Shown: positions 1 to 9,764, numbered from the stretch's first letter. The stretch is 64,000 bases of DNA from Oxalobacter sp. (GCA_003605115.1 QZKY01000015.1:310001-374000); one strand, 5' to 3'. Made by a program: numbers and translations. Notes: generated by a model not told the origin, from the letters alone.

Positions 1-426
1 CATTCGAAGGTACGCAAGATTGAGGTGGCAACTCAAATCTTGGTCGATCTGGTCAGATCAGGGAAGTTTGTTGTGGACAAGAGCACGTATGACAAGCTGT
101 ATGGCAAAACGCCGAATAGATTTGATGTGGAGATATCCAACATTTTCTGGCGAGCAGAAGTAATTTTTGATGAGCTCACCAATCCGATTGAAAAGGCTGT
201 GGTTTGCTATCTTTGCCTGTTCGAGTATGACCACCCTACGGCTTTTCTCATGACGAACGGAATATTGATGCAAAGTGGCCTGTTGCCGATCTGCATAGTT
301 CCGGAAAAATTGCCGAAATTCAGGGAGATGATGATTGGCTTTAAGGCGACAAAGGAAGCCAGCGGAATTATGCGCTTTCTCTCATCGTGCATAGGAGGCA
401 ATCGTGGTGCTGAAAGTGTTTCTTGA
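1..426 (+). CDS. Fic-like protein, 3' part (5' end outside window)
   Basis: The reading frame is open to the left edge of the window, so the gene is probably cut by the edge; the first possible internal start is GTG at 25. The visible ~140 residues contain a stretch (YDHPTAFLMTNGILMQSGLL then PICIVP) that resembles the second half of a Fic/DOC fold, where the active-site loop HPFxDGNGR is followed by a helix and a Leu/Ile/Pro-rich strand. The canonical HPFxxGNGR loop is not there, so AMP-transfer activity cannot be claimed. The 3' end overlaps the next gene by 23 bp, which suggests translational coupling. The Fic assignment is by pattern only; an unrelated hypothetical protein remains possible. 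Confidence 0.5.
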   Translation, partial: HSKVRKIEVATQILVDLVRSGKFVVDKSTYDKLYGKTPNRFDVEISNIFWRAEVIFDELTNPIEKAVVCYLCLFEYDHPTAFLMTNGILMQSGLLPICIVPEKLPKFREMMIGFKATKEASGIMRFLSSCIGGNRGAESVS

Positions 427-910
427 TACCGAATTCACCAACTTTATTGACACTGGACTGATCAGCATTGGGCTGGCCGCAGAGTCGGGCGAGGTCTTTT
501 ATGCGGAAGTGCCCTACGAGCATGCAGAATGCAGCGAATTCGTGAAGGCTGCGGTCCTACCGCTTCTCGATCCGGCGTCTTACGGGTACTCAGCCGACGA
601 GCTGAGAATAAGGCTGCATTCGTGGCTTGTTATGGTGCGGCCAAGTCATGGCGACCTTGAAATTTGCTTCGACTACCAGGGAGACTGGGATCTTTTTTAT
701 GACGCTATGCGTGACCTGATGCCATCCTGGTGTCGGCCGCGCAGGGTAGGACGCAATATAAACGAACTGCTGCGTTACGAATACCATAGTAAGAATAACT
801 TGCCGGAGCATCATGCCTTAAACGATGCGGTATGCGTTTCGGGAAAGAACGGATATCCCGGCCGAATAAAATATGAATTTGGCTCGACGATGGTCACGCA
901 AAAAACGTAA
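404..910 (+). CDS. 3'-5' exoribonuclease-like protein (DEDDh fold, Rv2179c type)
   Basis: A 168-residue protein starting at GTG 404, chosen because a perfect AGGAGG lies at 393-398. The N-terminus VFLDTEFTNF matches the first exonuclease motif (DxE) of DEDDh nucleases of the Rv2179c-like group. The C-terminal HHALNDA supplies the conserved His and final Asp. A central FDYQGDWDLF can provide the second Asp. These proteins trim RNA or DNA 3' ends. The gene overlaps the Fic-like gene and is followed by about 320 bp without a clear gene, so the two probably form a two-gene unit. Substrate unknown; the partner suggests an accessory or stress function, which is inference. Confidence 0.75.
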   Translation: MVLKVFLDTEFTNFIDTGLISIGLAAESGEVFYAEVPYEHAECSEFVKAAVLPLLDPASYGYSADELRIRLHSWLVMVRPSHGDLEICFDYQGDWDLFYDAMRDLMPSWCRPRRVGRNINELLRYEYHSKNNLPEHHALNDAVCVSGKNGYPGRIKYEFGSTMVTQKT

Positions 911-1231
911 CCGTATCGGCTGTTATCACTGGGCGGACTATCCTGAGAGATGGCGAAGCATCTGCTGATGCAGCGCATCATAAAAAACGGTGCGGAGCAC
1001 CAAACAAAATAACAAACGAAAATATGTCACCAATCAGACAGACCGAAATCGATCTCCGCCTTATTCGATACCTGCTTTCATTAAAGAAAAAATCAAACAA
1101 CGAAACAAACGAAATTCCTAACTTATCATTGGTAAGGCTGAAGGGGGCAGTCCAATCATCTGCTAGAAATGTCTACGGTGGGGCTGTCCACACGCAAGAA
1201 AGTTTCAAAGCAAAAAGATTTTGCTGAAGGG
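911..1231. other. Intergenic stretch, no gene supported
   Basis: About 320 AT-richer bases between the exonuclease-like gene and the end of the copS gene. An open frame of 67 codons (1024-1227, +) exists, but it has no ribosome-binding site, no recognisable motif and a biased Lys/Asn composition, so I do not call it a gene. No tRNA, repeat or convincing terminator was seen. Confidence 0.5.
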
Positions 1232-2635
1232 TCAAACGAGGGTTTTTGGAAAACACACGACAACATATACAGTACCATTATGGGACTCGATTTTTATCGT
1301 TCCTGAGTGAGCTTCAATAATCGATTTCGTGATAGCCAGTCCCAGGCCTGTTCCCTCTCCTGCTCGGTGGCGTGACGGATCGATGCGATAGAAACGATCA
1401 AACAGACGCGGCAAGTGTTCTTCCGAAATGCTGCCCGGATTGCTGACTTCAACCTGAACGGTGTTCTGATCCGGGCATGTGATGGTGACCTGCACAGTTT
1501 CGCCGGGTGGCGCGTGGCGTATGGCGTTGGAAAGCAGATTGCTGAAGGCGCGGCGCAGCATGAGCCTGTCGCCCGGAATGTCTGCCGCGCCGGTCAAGCG
1601 CAATTGGATGGATTTCTCTTCCGACAGTGCTTCGTAAAATTCGAAGAGTTCCCTGAATTCCTTTTCCAGCGATACGGATTCTTGGGAGATGACGAGAAGG
1701 CCGTTTTCAGATTGCGCGAGAAAGAGCATGTCGGCGATCATGCGTGCCATGCGTTCCAGATCTTCTGCATTCGAGACGAGAATGTCGCGGTATTCGTCCG
1801 CCGTCCGGGCTTTGGTTAAGGCCACCTGCGTTTGCATCATCAGGTTGCTGACCGGTGTGCGTAATTCGTGGGCGATGTCCGATGAAAAATCGGAGAGCCG
1901 GTTGAACGAATTTTCAAGACGCACCAGCATGCCGTTGAATGTCTCGCTCAACTCGGCCAGCTCGGAAGGGAAGCTGTCAGCGGCAATGTGTTGATCAAGA
2001 CGATGCGCAGATACTTCTGCGACGTTTTGCTTCATTTTTCTTAGCGGCGCAAGGCCGCGTCTGGCGGATGCCCAGCCCAGCAAGCCCGTGAGCAAGGCGG
2101 AGAAGGCGACAAATCCCCACAGCGTCAACGTGAATCCCGTCATGAAGTGCTGGTGGTGGGAAGTATCCATGCTGACCACGACGAATATGCTCGGCCACTC
2201 CGGTGCGGATGTCGTCACGCGCGCCGCAACGCTCCGATAGGTCATGCCGTCTTTTTCCCATACGATCATCTTGCCCGGCTTGTCGTCGCGTGCGGTTTCG
2301 AAGAGCGATGGCGGGAAGGTGTGATCTACAGTGCCCCAAATTCGGTTGCGATTCAGATCAAAAACGGAGATCGAAACCGTGGGTTCGTGATGAGCGGCGA
2401 GAGCGTCGTCAAGATTTTTCGGTGAGGCAAGCACATGCTCGCCATTGTTCATTTTCGAGAGGAGGTTTTGTGTGAATGTCAGCTTCCCGACGAGTTGTGC
2501 CATGTCCAGCTCATCAAAATGCTTTTCGACGGAGTGGCCGATTAGATAACCTAGTGCCAACAATACGGCTGTTGATGCCGTAGCAAACAACAGGGTCAGG
2601 CGAAAGGTCAGCGAATGACGTTTCTTGAACCTCAC
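1232..2635 (-). CDS. copS: Heavy-metal sensor histidine kinase (CopS/CusS family)
   Basis: Inner-membrane sensor kinase of 467 residues, expected to detect periplasmic copper (or silver) and phosphorylate the response regulator encoded upstream. An N-terminal membrane segment ([20 protein letters not shown]) is followed by a periplasmic loop, a second membrane segment ([18 protein letters not shown]), a HAMP region, the phospho-acceptor motif [13 protein letters not shown], and ATPase boxes (N box [10 protein letters not shown] boxes [10 protein letters not shown]). The frame stays open farther upstream inside copR, but GTG 2635 is preferred because it overlaps the copR stop in a GTGA arrangement, typical of copRS pairs. 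Co-transcribed with copR, divergent from the cusCBA-like operon. Confidence 0.93.
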   Translation of the reverse strand: MRFKKRHSLTFRLTLLFATASTAVLLALGYLIGHSVEKHFDELDMAQLVGKLTFTQNLLSKMNNGEHVLASPKNLDDALAAHHEPTVSISVFDLNRNRIWGTVDHTFPPSLFETARDDKPGKMIVWEKDGMTYRSVAARVTTSAPEWPSIFVVVSMDTSHHQHFMTGFTLTLWGFVAFSALLTGLLGWASARRGLAPLRKMKQNVAEVSAHRLDQHIAADSFPSELAELSETFNGMLVRLENSFNRLSDFSSDIAHELRTPVSNLMMQTQVALTKARTADEYRDILVSNAEDLERMARMIADMLFLAQSENGLLVISQESVSLEKEFRELFEFYEALSEEKSIQLRLTGAADIPGDRLMLRRAFSNLLSNAIRHAPPGETVQVTITCPDQNTVQVEVSNPGSISEEHLPRLFDRFYRIDPSRHRAGEGTGLGLAITKSIIEAHSGTIKIESHNGTVYVVVCFPKTLV

Positions 2636-3309
2636 TCCGGCACCTCCAGAACATAGCCCATGCCGCGCGCTGTGCGGATCAGTTTCGGTTCGAAGTCGTC
2701 GTCTACTTTGGCACGCAAGCGTCGCACGGCTACTTCGATGACGTTGGTGTCGCTGTCGAAATTCATGTCCCATACTTGTGAAGCGATTAGCGAGCGGGGC
2801 AGCACTTCGCCTTTGCGACGCATCAGCAGTTCCAGTAAGGCGAATTCCTTGGCAGTCAGGTCGATGCGTTTCCCGGAACGAGTGACGCGTCTGCGCAGCA
2901 AATCCAGTTCCAGATCAGCGATGCGAAGGATGTCCGCTTCCTTGTTTTTGCTGCCACGTCGCAAAAGTGTGCGCACCCTGGCCAGCAATTCAGTAAAAGC
3001 GAAAGGTTTAACGAGATAATCATCTGCGCCGAGCTCCAGTCCTTTGACCCGATCATCGACATGATCACGCGCGGTCAAAAAGAGTACAGGAAAGTCCAGT
3101 CCGGCCTTGCGAATTTCCTGCAGGATGCGCCAGCCGTCCACGCCTGGCAGCATGACGTCCAGCACGGCCAAATCGTAGGAATCGTTCAGCGCGAGATGCA
3201 GGCCATCCAGTCCATCGCGCACCAGATCGACAACATAACCGGCCTCGACCAAGCCTTGTTTCAGGTAGTCGCCAGTCTTGGGTTCATCTTCAACGACAAG
3301 AATCTTCAT
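2632..3309 (-). CDS. copR: Copper response regulator (CopR/CusR, OmpR family)
   Basis: A 225-residue OmpR/PhoB-type regulator. The N-terminal receiver domain starts [10 protein letters not shown] with acidic pocket DE, phospho-acceptor Asp in [10 protein letters not shown] (near residue 51) and conserved Lys in YLVKPF (near 101). The C-terminal winged-helix domain includes [12 protein letters not shown] and [12 protein letters not shown]. It matches heavy-metal regulators such as CusR, CopR and CzcR. It is expected to activate the divergent efflux operon through the box at 3383-3400 and probably the related boxes at 9608 and 16585. The start ATG 3309 gives the usual family length. Confidence 0.95.
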   Translation of the reverse strand: MKILVVEDEPKTGDYLKQGLVEAGYVVDLVRDGLDGLHLALNDSYDLAVLDVMLPGVDGWRILQEIRKAGLDFPVLFLTARDHVDDRVKGLELGADDYLVKPFAFTELLARVRTLLRRGSKNKEADILRIADLELDLLRRRVTRSGKRIDLTAKEFALLELLMRRKGEVLPRSLIASQVWDMNFDSDTNVIEVAVRRLRAKVDDDFEPKLIRTARGMGYVLEVPE

Positions 3310-3382
3310 GTGAAACCTGTTTTAAGGGATGGCATGACCGTATTTTGCACCATATCAATAACCCGGTTTCAAAAATAACAAA

Positions 3383-3400
3383 AATGTAATCTTCACGTCA
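3383..3400 (+). promoter_or_regulatory. Putative CopR binding box upstream of cusC-like gene
   Basis: The sequence AATGTAATCTTCACGTCA, preceded by ATAACAAA and followed by a TTCCCGT element, lies between divergent copRS and the efflux operon. The same block, including flanks, recurs at 9608-9625 and 16585-16602. Position and recurrence before copper genes suggest the CopR operator; binding is inferred. Confidence 0.6.
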
Positions 3401-3512
3401 GGTTCCCGTAGGGAAGCCGGTATCACAATGTGCCTCATCGAAGGATCGTTCGCAAGCACATCGTTTCCTGGCTTGCGAGCCGATTCCCGTCCACACTTTG
3501 AGAGTGAATGCT

Positions 3513-4811
3513 ATGGAACCGAAATTTTCACAAGTTTTTCGAGTCAGTGTTGTTGCCGTAGCTGTTACTTTGACCTTCGGCGCGGCAAGACTTGCTCATG
3601 CGCAGGAAGCCCATTTAACGCATTTCGGCAGCAATGTTGCCAGCTTGCTGGAACATGCCAAACAAAAAAACCCGGAATACGCCTCCATGCGTCTTGAAGC
3701 GGACGCAGCAAACGAGCGGATTGTGCCCGCAGGCGCCTTACCGGATCCCAAATTGCGCACCGAATGGATGGATATCACCAAAAACGGGGATCAAAATCCG
3801 ACGCTGGCGCCGAATCGCGTTGGCAGTACGCGTTATCAATTGATGCAGGATATTCCCTGGTACGGCAAACGCGATCTCAAGCGCCAGATTGCCGAACAGG
3901 AAGCTGAAAGCGCTAAAGGTCGTGTCGTTGGCACCTGGGCGGAATTGTCGATGCGTATCAAATCTGCGTACGCCCAGCTTTACTATCTGCACCGCAACGA
4001 ACGTCTAAGCAAGGAAATCCTGGATTTGATGACGCGACTGGAAAAGGTCGCACAAGTTCGTTACGCCAGCGGACTGGTGCCGCAACAGGACGTGATCCGC
4101 GCGCAAGTGGAGCAGACAACGATGCGCAACGAACTGGTGATGATCGAAAATGACATTCGCCAGACGCAGGCAAAGATGAACGCCTTGCTGACACGACCGG
4201 CCACGGCACCCTTGGCCGAGCCGGAATCCTTGCGGCCTTTGCCAGCGGCTGTGAAATTGGAGTATGCCGCACTGGTGGAGCAGGTTCGTGCGCGCAATCC
4301 ACAAATGTTTGTCGAGGATGCACGTTTGCGTGCAGCTGAAAAAAGCCGCGAACTGGCTTACAAGAACCGTTATCCGGATTTCAGTTTGGGTCTGGCACCT
4401 ACGCAAAGCGGAGGATCCGTCAAGGAGTGGGGCGTCATGCTGGAGGTAAATATCCCATTGCAGCAGTCTGCGCGCCGCTCACAGGAACGTGAAGCGGAAG
4501 CGATGTTGTCGGCAGCTCGCGCACGCAAGGAATCGACCGCGAATCAGGTGTTGGCGGAACTCTCCGGCAATCTCTCCGGTCTGGATGCCGCACGACAAAC
4601 CGAAATGCTGACAACAAACAGTTTATTGCCGCAAGCAGAACTGACTTTTCAGGCAGCGTTGACTGGTTACCAGAACGGCAAGGTCGACTTTGCCACCTTG
4701 CTGGATGCGCAAAAACAAATCAGACAAGCCAAGCAAAACCTGATCAAGTCGCAAGCTGAAGCGCAAATGCGCCTGGCTGAAATCGAACGTTTACTCGGAG
4801 AAGATCTATGA
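3513..4811 (+). CDS. Outer-membrane factor of RND metal efflux (CusC/CzcC-like, TolC family)
   Basis: A 432-residue periplasmic/outer-membrane channel protein that would form the exit duct of the tripartite pump with the next two genes. The N-terminus has a signal peptide (VVAVAVTLTFGAARLAHAQEA, cleavage after HAQ likely). It is followed by two long helical TolC-type repeats rich in Ala, Glu and Gln, for example around LRLEADAANERIVPAGALPDPKL and the matching second-half YQNGKVDFATLLDAQKQIRQ. ATG 3513 is preferred over TTG 3498 because it opens directly into the signal peptide. The last codons overlap the adaptor gene by 4 bp (ATGA), marking an operon. It is shorter than E. coli CusC and closer in size to the metal-RND outer-membrane group. 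Confidence 0.88.
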   Translation: MEPKFSQVFRVSVVAVAVTLTFGAARLAHAQEAHLTHFGSNVASLLEHAKQKNPEYASMRLEADAANERIVPAGALPDPKLRTEWMDITKNGDQNPTLAPNRVGSTRYQLMQDIPWYGKRDLKRQIAEQEAESAKGRVVGTWAELSMRIKSAYAQLYYLHRNERLSKEILDLMTRLEKVAQVRYASGLVPQQDVIRAQVEQTTMRNELVMIENDIRQTQAKMNALLTRPATAPLAEPESLRPLPAAVKLEYAALVEQVRARNPQMFVEDARLRAAEKSRELAYKNRYPDFSLGLAPTQSGGSVKEWGVMLEVNIPLQQSARRSQEREAEAMLSAARARKESTANQVLAELSGNLSGLDAARQTEMLTTNSLLPQAELTFQAALTGYQNGKVDFATLLDAQKQIRQAKQNLIKSQAEAQMRLAEIERLLGEDL

Positions 4812-6427
4812 CACGCGCTGTAAAAATTCTCATTGCAATAGTGGTGGCGGTTGCGGTAGCAGCCGGTTTCGGATACTGGATGGCGCATCGCGACGGCAAG
4901 ACAACCTCAGGGACAACGAAACCGGTCGACGCTGCGGGCAAAAAAGAACGGAAGATTCTGTATTACCGCAACCCGATGGGTTTGCCGGATACGTCGCCGA
5001 CGCCGAAGAAAGATCAGATGGGCATGGACTATATTCCTGTCTATGAAGGGGGTGACGATGGTGAGCCTGCTTCAGCCAATCAAATCAAAATCAGCACGGA
5101 AAAAATCCAGAAGCTGGGTGTCAGAAGCGAAGTCGTCAGCTTGCGCAAGCTGGACAAGATCGTGCGCGCAGCCGGTCGCATCGAGCCGGATGAGCGTCGG
5201 ACGTTTACGATTGCGCCGAAGTTTGAAGGTTTCGTCGAGCGATTGCATGTCAACATGACGGGTCAACCCGTTCGCAAGGGGCAAGCCCTGTTTGAAGTGT
5301 ACAGTCCGGAACTGGTTTCCGCGCAGCGCGAGTATGCGATTGCCGTGCAGGGCGTGCAATCGCTCAAGGGAGCGAGTCCTGAGGCGCAGTCGGGCATGAA
5401 GCAACTTGCCGAATCGAGCCTGCTGCGCTTGAAGAATTGGGATATTTCCGAAGGACAGGTCAAGGCGCTCGCGAAATCGGGAGCGACCAGACGCACGTTG
5501 ACCTTCCTATCGCCGGTTAACGGTATCGTGACGGAGAAAAAGGCGATTCAGGGCATGCGCTTCATGCCGGGCGAGATGTTATATCAAGTGGCCGATCTGT
5601 CTTCGGTCTGGGTGGTGGCCGATGTGTTTGAACAGGACATCGGTCTGATCCAGTCCGGCGCCATGGCGACCGTCAGGATCAATGCCTATCCGGACAAGAC
5701 ATTCGAAGGCAAGATCGCTTATGTCTATCCGACGCTCAAGGCAGAAACACGCACGGCGCAAGTGCGCGTCGAATTGCCCAATTCTGGCTTGTTGCTGAAG
5801 CCGTCGATGTTTGCGCAGGTCGAATTGCCTGTTGGCGGCAAGGAAGAAGTGTTGACGGTGCCGGACTCCGCCGTCATCGACAGCGGCACGCGGCGCATCG
5901 TGCTGGTGCAGTTGAGTGAGGGTCGCTTCGAGCCGCGCGAAATCAAGACCGGTGCGCGCAGCGAAAACTACATCGAAGTGCTTGACGGCGTGAAGGAAGG
6001 CGAACGGGTGGTTGTGTCGGCGAACTTCCTGATCGATGCAGAAAGCAACCTGAAGTCGGTCATTGGTGGAATGGGCGGACATGCTGTACATGGCGGGGCA
6101 GCAAAACCAGAAGGTGGTGTCCAGACGGATAAGAAACCGTCTGCTGTTGGACATAAGGCTGATGGGGTGATTGATGGCATTGATGGAAAAACAGGTACCC
6201 TGAGCATCAAGCATGAGCCTGTGGCCTCGCTCAAATGGCCAGCCATGACGATGGAGTTCAAGGCAGCCAACGAATCCCTGCTTAAAGATCTCAAACCAGG
6301 TACGTCGATCGCGTTTGAATTCGTCGAACGGCAGCAAGGCGAATGGGTGGTTACCAGCATCCAGCCCAGGAAGGGCGAAGCTTCCTCTGCACCTAAAGCA
6401 TCGCACGTCGGTCACGCCAGTCAATAA
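4808..6427 (+). CDS. cusB: RND efflux periplasmic adaptor (CusB-like) with fused CusF domain
   Basis: A 539-residue membrane-fusion protein of a copper/silver exporter. It has an N-terminal membrane anchor (LIAIVVAVAVAAGFGYW), then a metal-binding segment near residues 51-80 (YYRNPMGLPDTSPTPKKDQM), the CusB family barrel-sandwich hybrid (GFVERLHVNMTGQPVRKGQA) and beta-barrel domains. From about residue 450 it carries an extra domain with the CusF signature (IKHEPVASLKWPAMTMEF), where the Trp and two Met would bind Cu(I). E. coli encodes CusF as a separate protein; here a copy is fused to the adaptor and another free copy lies at 16687. It overlaps the upstream channel gene and is 12 bp from the pump gene. 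Confidence 0.93.
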   Translation: MTRAVKILIAIVVAVAVAAGFGYWMAHRDGKTTSGTTKPVDAAGKKERKILYYRNPMGLPDTSPTPKKDQMGMDYIPVYEGGDDGEPASANQIKISTEKIQKLGVRSEVVSLRKLDKIVRAAGRIEPDERRTFTIAPKFEGFVERLHVNMTGQPVRKGQALFEVYSPELVSAQREYAIAVQGVQSLKGASPEAQSGMKQLAESSLLRLKNWDISEGQVKALAKSGATRRTLTFLSPVNGIVTEKKAIQGMRFMPGEMLYQVADLSSVWVVADVFEQDIGLIQSGAMATVRINAYPDKTFEGKIAYVYPTLKAETRTAQVRVELPNSGLLLKPSMFAQVELPVGGKEEVLTVPDSAVIDSGTRRIVLVQLSEGRFEPREIKTGARSENYIEVLDGVKEGERVVVSANFLIDAESNLKSVIGGMGGHAVHGGAAKPEGGVQTDKKPSAVGHKADGVIDGIDGKTGTLSIKHEPVASLKWPAMTMEFKAANESLLKDLKPGTSIAFEFVERQQGEWVVTSIQPRKGEASSAPKASHVGHASQ

Positions 6428-6439
6428 GGGAGAAGAATA

Positions 6440-9400
6440 ATGCTTTCCAAGATCATTGACTGGTCGGCGCGCAATAAATTTCTCGTGTTGCTCGCGACGC
6501 TGTTCATTACCATCGGCGGCATTTATGCGGTAGCCAAGACGCCGCTGGACGCGCTCCCGGATTTGTCGGACGTGCAGGTGATCGTCTATACGGAATATCC
6601 GGGGCAGGCGCCGCAAGTCGTCGAAGATCAGGTCACGTATCCGCTCACGACGTCGATGCTGGCGGTGCCGAAATCGAAAGTGGTGCGCGGGTTCTCGTTC
6701 TTCGGCGCGTCATTTGTGTATGTGATTTTTGAAGACGGTACCGACATTTACTGGGCGCGGTCCCGCGTGCTGGAGTATTTGAATGCGGCGTCAGGGCGCA
6801 TGCCAAAAGGCGTCACCCCGACGCTGGGGCCAGATGCAACCGGTGTCGGCTGGGTGTACCAGTATGTGCTGATCGCCAAAGAAAAAACGCTGTCCGAATT
6901 GCGCGCGATTCAGGACTGGTATGTGCGCTATCAGCTGACCAAGGCGCAGGGCGTGGCTGAGGTGGCGTCCATCGGCGGATTTGTGCAGACGTATCAGGTG
7001 ACGGTCGACCCGGTGAAATTGCGCGCCTATGGCATTCCGCTCGCCAAGGTGTCGCAAGTCGTGCGCGACTCCAATCGGGACGTCGGTGGACGTACGGTGG
7101 AAATGGCCGAAACGGAATTCATGGTGCGCAGCAAGGGTTACTTGCGCGGTAAGGCTGACATCGAAGCTTTGGCGGTCAAAAGCAGCAAAGGCACGCCGGT
7201 GCTGATTCGCGATATCGCGCGCGTCGAACTGATGCCGGACGAGCGGCGCGGCGTGGCGGAGTTGAACGGCGAAGGCGAAGTTGTCTCCGGCATTGCAATG
7301 GCGCGCTACGGACAAAACGCGCTGGAAGTGATCCACAACCTGAAAGAAAAAGTCGCCGAGATATCGACCGGCTTGCCGGAAGGCGTCAAGATCGAAGCGG
7401 TGTATGACCGGTCCGATTTGATCCACCGCGCCATCGACACGCTGAAAATGACCTTGCTCGAAGAAAGCCTGATCGTTGCAGCCGTGTGCTTCATTTTCCT
7501 GATGCATGCGCGCTCTGCGCTGGTAGCCATTTTGATGCTGCCAGTCGGCGTACTGATGGCTTTCATTGCGATGCGTCTGCTCGGCATGAATTCGAATCTG
7601 ATGAGTCTGGGCGGCATCGCCATTGCCATCGGTGCGATGATCGATGCAGCGATTGTGATGATCGAGAATGCGCACAAGCATCTGGAAAGGCTGCCGGAGC
7701 AGCACACCAATCAGGAAAGAGTGGATGCGATGATCGCCGCCTGCAAGGAAGTCGGCCCGGCGCTGTTCTTCTCGCTTCTGATCATTACCGTGTCCTTCTT
7801 GCCGGTGTTTGCACTGGAATCACAGGAAGGCCGCTTGTTCTCGCCGTTGGCGTACACCAAAACGTTTGCGATGGCGGGCGCTGCCTTGCTGTCTGTGACG
7901 CTGGTGCCAGTGCTCATGATGATCTTCATTCGCGGCAAAATCATGCCGGAAGCGAAAAATCCCGTGAACCGTTTTCTGATTCGCGTGTATCGTCCGATTA
8001 TTGTCTGGGTCATGCGCAAGCGAAAACTCACGATCATTGCCGCTGTGGTCGTGATGGTGGTGTCGCTGATACCGGCTTCACGTCTTGGCTCGGAATTCAT
8101 GCCAACACTCAATGAAGGCACGCTACTCTACATGCCGGCCTCTTTGCCGGGCATGTCGATCACCAAGGCGGCCGAATTGATGCAGACGCAGAACAAAATT
8201 ATCAAGAGCTTCCCGGAAGTGACATCGGTGTACGGCAAGGCAGGGCGTGCCAACACGGCGACCGATCCCGCGCCGACGGAAATGTTCGAGACTGTGATCA
8301 ATCTCAAGCCGCAATCCGAGTGGCGTCCCGGCATGACGATGGACAAGTTGATTGCAGAAATGGACAAGGCGCTCCAGTTCCCGGGCGTATCGAATGCGTG
8401 GACGATGCCGATCAAGGCGCGCATCGACATGCTCTCGACCGGCATTCGCACGCCGATTGGCATCAAGGTGTTCGGCAAAGATTTGGCCGAAATGGAACGT
8501 CTGGCGAAAGAAATCGAGGCGGTCGTCAAGACGGTGCCGGGAACGACATCGGCGTTCGCTGAGCGCATCACAGGCGGGTTTTATCTGAACATCGAACCGG
8601 ATCGCGAACAACTTGCACGCTACGGCTTGACGGTGGGCGAATTGCAGGAAGTCATCGGCACGGCCTTGGGCGGCGACATGGTGACGAATACCGTCGAAGG
8701 GCGGGAGCGTTTCGGCGTGACGGTGCGTTATCCGCGCGAACTGCGATCGAACCCCGAGCTAATCGCGCGTGAAGTGCTGGTGCCGACCATGGATGGCGCA
8801 ATGATTCCGCTCGGTCAGGTGGCCAAAGTTGAAGTAGCGAAAGGCACGCCGGGCATCCGCACTGAGAATGCGCTGCTGTCCGCCTACATTTTCGTGGACA
8901 TTCGCGATCGCGATATCGGCGGTTATGTGGCCGATGCACGCAAGGCCGTCAACGAGAAAGTGAAATTCCCGGCGGGGTATTACGCCACCTGGAGCGGTCA
9001 GTTTGAAGCCATGGAGCGCGCCATCGACAAAATGAAAGTCGTGGTGCCCGTCACCTTGCTGCTCATCTTCCTTCTGCTTTATCTGAACTTCAGGCGCCTG
9101 ACGGAGACGGCCATCGTGATGCTGTCCGTACCGTTTGCACTGGTTGGCGGCGTGTGGCTGATGTGGGCGCTCGGGTACAACATGTCGGTGGCCGTCGCGG
9201 TCGGTTTTATCGCGCTTGCCGGTGTGGCAGCGGAAACCGGCGTGGTGATGCTGATTTATCTCGACCATGCCTGGGAAGACGTCAAGACAAAATGTCGTGA
9301 AGCAGGCCGCACGCCGACGGCGAGCGACTTGTACGGCGCCATCATGGAAGGTGCGGTCGAGCGCGTTCGTCCCAAGATGATGACGGTCGTGGCGATCATG

Positions 9401-9574
9401 GCAGGCTTGTTGCCGATCATGTGGGGGAGCGGCACTGGTTCCGAAGTGATGAGCCGCATTGCGGCGCCGATGGTGGGCGGGATGATTTCTTCCACCATCC
9501 TGACGCTGGCGGTGATCCCGGCGATTTATGCGCTGGTGAAAGAGTGGGAAATGAAAAAAGAAACGGCGGGTTAA
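6440..9574 (+). CDS. cusA: Heavy-metal RND efflux pump (CusA-like)
   Basis: A 1044-residue inner-membrane proton-driven pump of the HME-RND family. The N-terminus IIDWSARNKFLVLLATLFI and internal GGIAIAIGAMIDAAIVMIEN carry the conserved Asp of transmembrane helix 4 needed for proton coupling. The motif ARIDMLSTGIRTPIGIKVFG is characteristic of the Cu/Ag branch (CusA) rather than CzcA. Twelve membrane segments and two large periplasmic loops are apparent from the hydrophobic pattern, and length equals the family norm. RBS GGGAGAAG lies before ATG 6440. It is the third gene of the channel-adaptor-pump operon and would expel Cu(I), possibly Ag(I), from periplasm or cytosol. Confidence 0.95.
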   Translation: MLSKIIDWSARNKFLVLLATLFITIGGIYAVAKTPLDALPDLSDVQVIVYTEYPGQAPQVVEDQVTYPLTTSMLAVPKSKVVRGFSFFGASFVYVIFEDGTDIYWARSRVLEYLNAASGRMPKGVTPTLGPDATGVGWVYQYVLIAKEKTLSELRAIQDWYVRYQLTKAQGVAEVASIGGFVQTYQVTVDPVKLRAYGIPLAKVSQVVRDSNRDVGGRTVEMAETEFMVRSKGYLRGKADIEALAVKSSKGTPVLIRDIARVELMPDERRGVAELNGEGEVVSGIAMARYGQNALEVIHNLKEKVAEISTGLPEGVKIEAVYDRSDLIHRAIDTLKMTLLEESLIVAAVCFIFLMHARSALVAILMLPVGVLMAFIAMRLLGMNSNLMSLGGIAIAIGAMIDAAIVMIENAHKHLERLPEQHTNQERVDAMIAACKEVGPALFFSLLIITVSFLPVFALESQEGRLFSPLAYTKTFAMAGAALLSVTLVPVLMMIFIRGKIMPEAKNPVNRFLIRVYRPIIVWVMRKRKLTIIAAVVVMVVSLIPASRLGSEFMPTLNEGTLLYMPASLPGMSITKAAELMQTQNKIIKSFPEVTSVYGKAGRANTATDPAPTEMFETVINLKPQSEWRPGMTMDKLIAEMDKALQFPGVSNAWTMPIKARIDMLSTGIRTPIGIKVFGKDLAEMERLAKEIEAVVKTVPGTTSAFAERITGGFYLNIEPDREQLARYGLTVGELQEVIGTALGGDMVTNTVEGRERFGVTVRYPRELRSNPELIAREVLVPTMDGAMIPLGQVAKVEVAKGTPGIRTENALLSAYIFVDIRDRDIGGYVADARKAVNEKVKFPAGYYATWSGQFEAMERAIDKMKVVVPVTLLLIFLLLYLNFRRLTETAIVMLSVPFALVGGVWLMWALGYNMSVAVAVGFIALAGVAAETGVVMLIYLDHAWEDVKTKCREAGRTPTASDLYGAIMEGAVERVRPKMMTVVAIMAGLLPIMWGSGTGSEVMSRIAAPMVGGMISSTILTLAVIPAIYALVKEWEMKKETAG

Positions 9575-9607
9575 AAGACGAGAAAACTTTCACATTGAGA
9601 TAACGAT

Positions 9608-9625
9608 AATGTAATGTTTACGTCA
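9608..9625 (+). promoter_or_regulatory. Second putative CopR box
   Basis: AATGTAATGTTTACGTCA with the flanking ATAACGAT before and TTTCCCGT after matches the box at 3383 in 16 of 18 positions plus flanks. It lies 30 bp after cusA and about 140 bp before the small secreted-protein gene at 9765, so it probably drives that gene and perhaps the copper cluster beyond. Confidence 0.55.
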
Positions 9626-9764
9626 CTTTCCCGTTGGTTTATCGTCGTTAATATGGACATCATGCGCTGTTGGATGAACCAGAAGCACAAACCATCTCAA
9701 GAGCGCAGGGTGATGTTAACCCGCTATATTTAATTTTAATTTAATGCACAACAGGAGTATTGAT

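Noticed and set aside
1024-1227. 67-codon open frame as a gene
   Set aside because: No RBS, no motif, AT-rich composition; cannot be supported.
2636-2773. Upstream extension of the CopS reading frame
   Set aside because: It lies inside copR and yields an Arg-rich non-membrane extension; GTG 2635 with a GTGA overlap is a far better start.
5579-6616. Long minus-strand open frame (345 codons) opposite the cusB gene
   Set aside because: It is the antisense of a well-supported CDS and has a His/Arg-rich composition typical of shadow frames in GC-balanced genes.
6791-7705. Minus-strand open frame of 304 codons opposite cusA
   Set aside because: Antisense shadow of the RND pump; no RBS, no motif, composition dominated by His, Arg and Gln.
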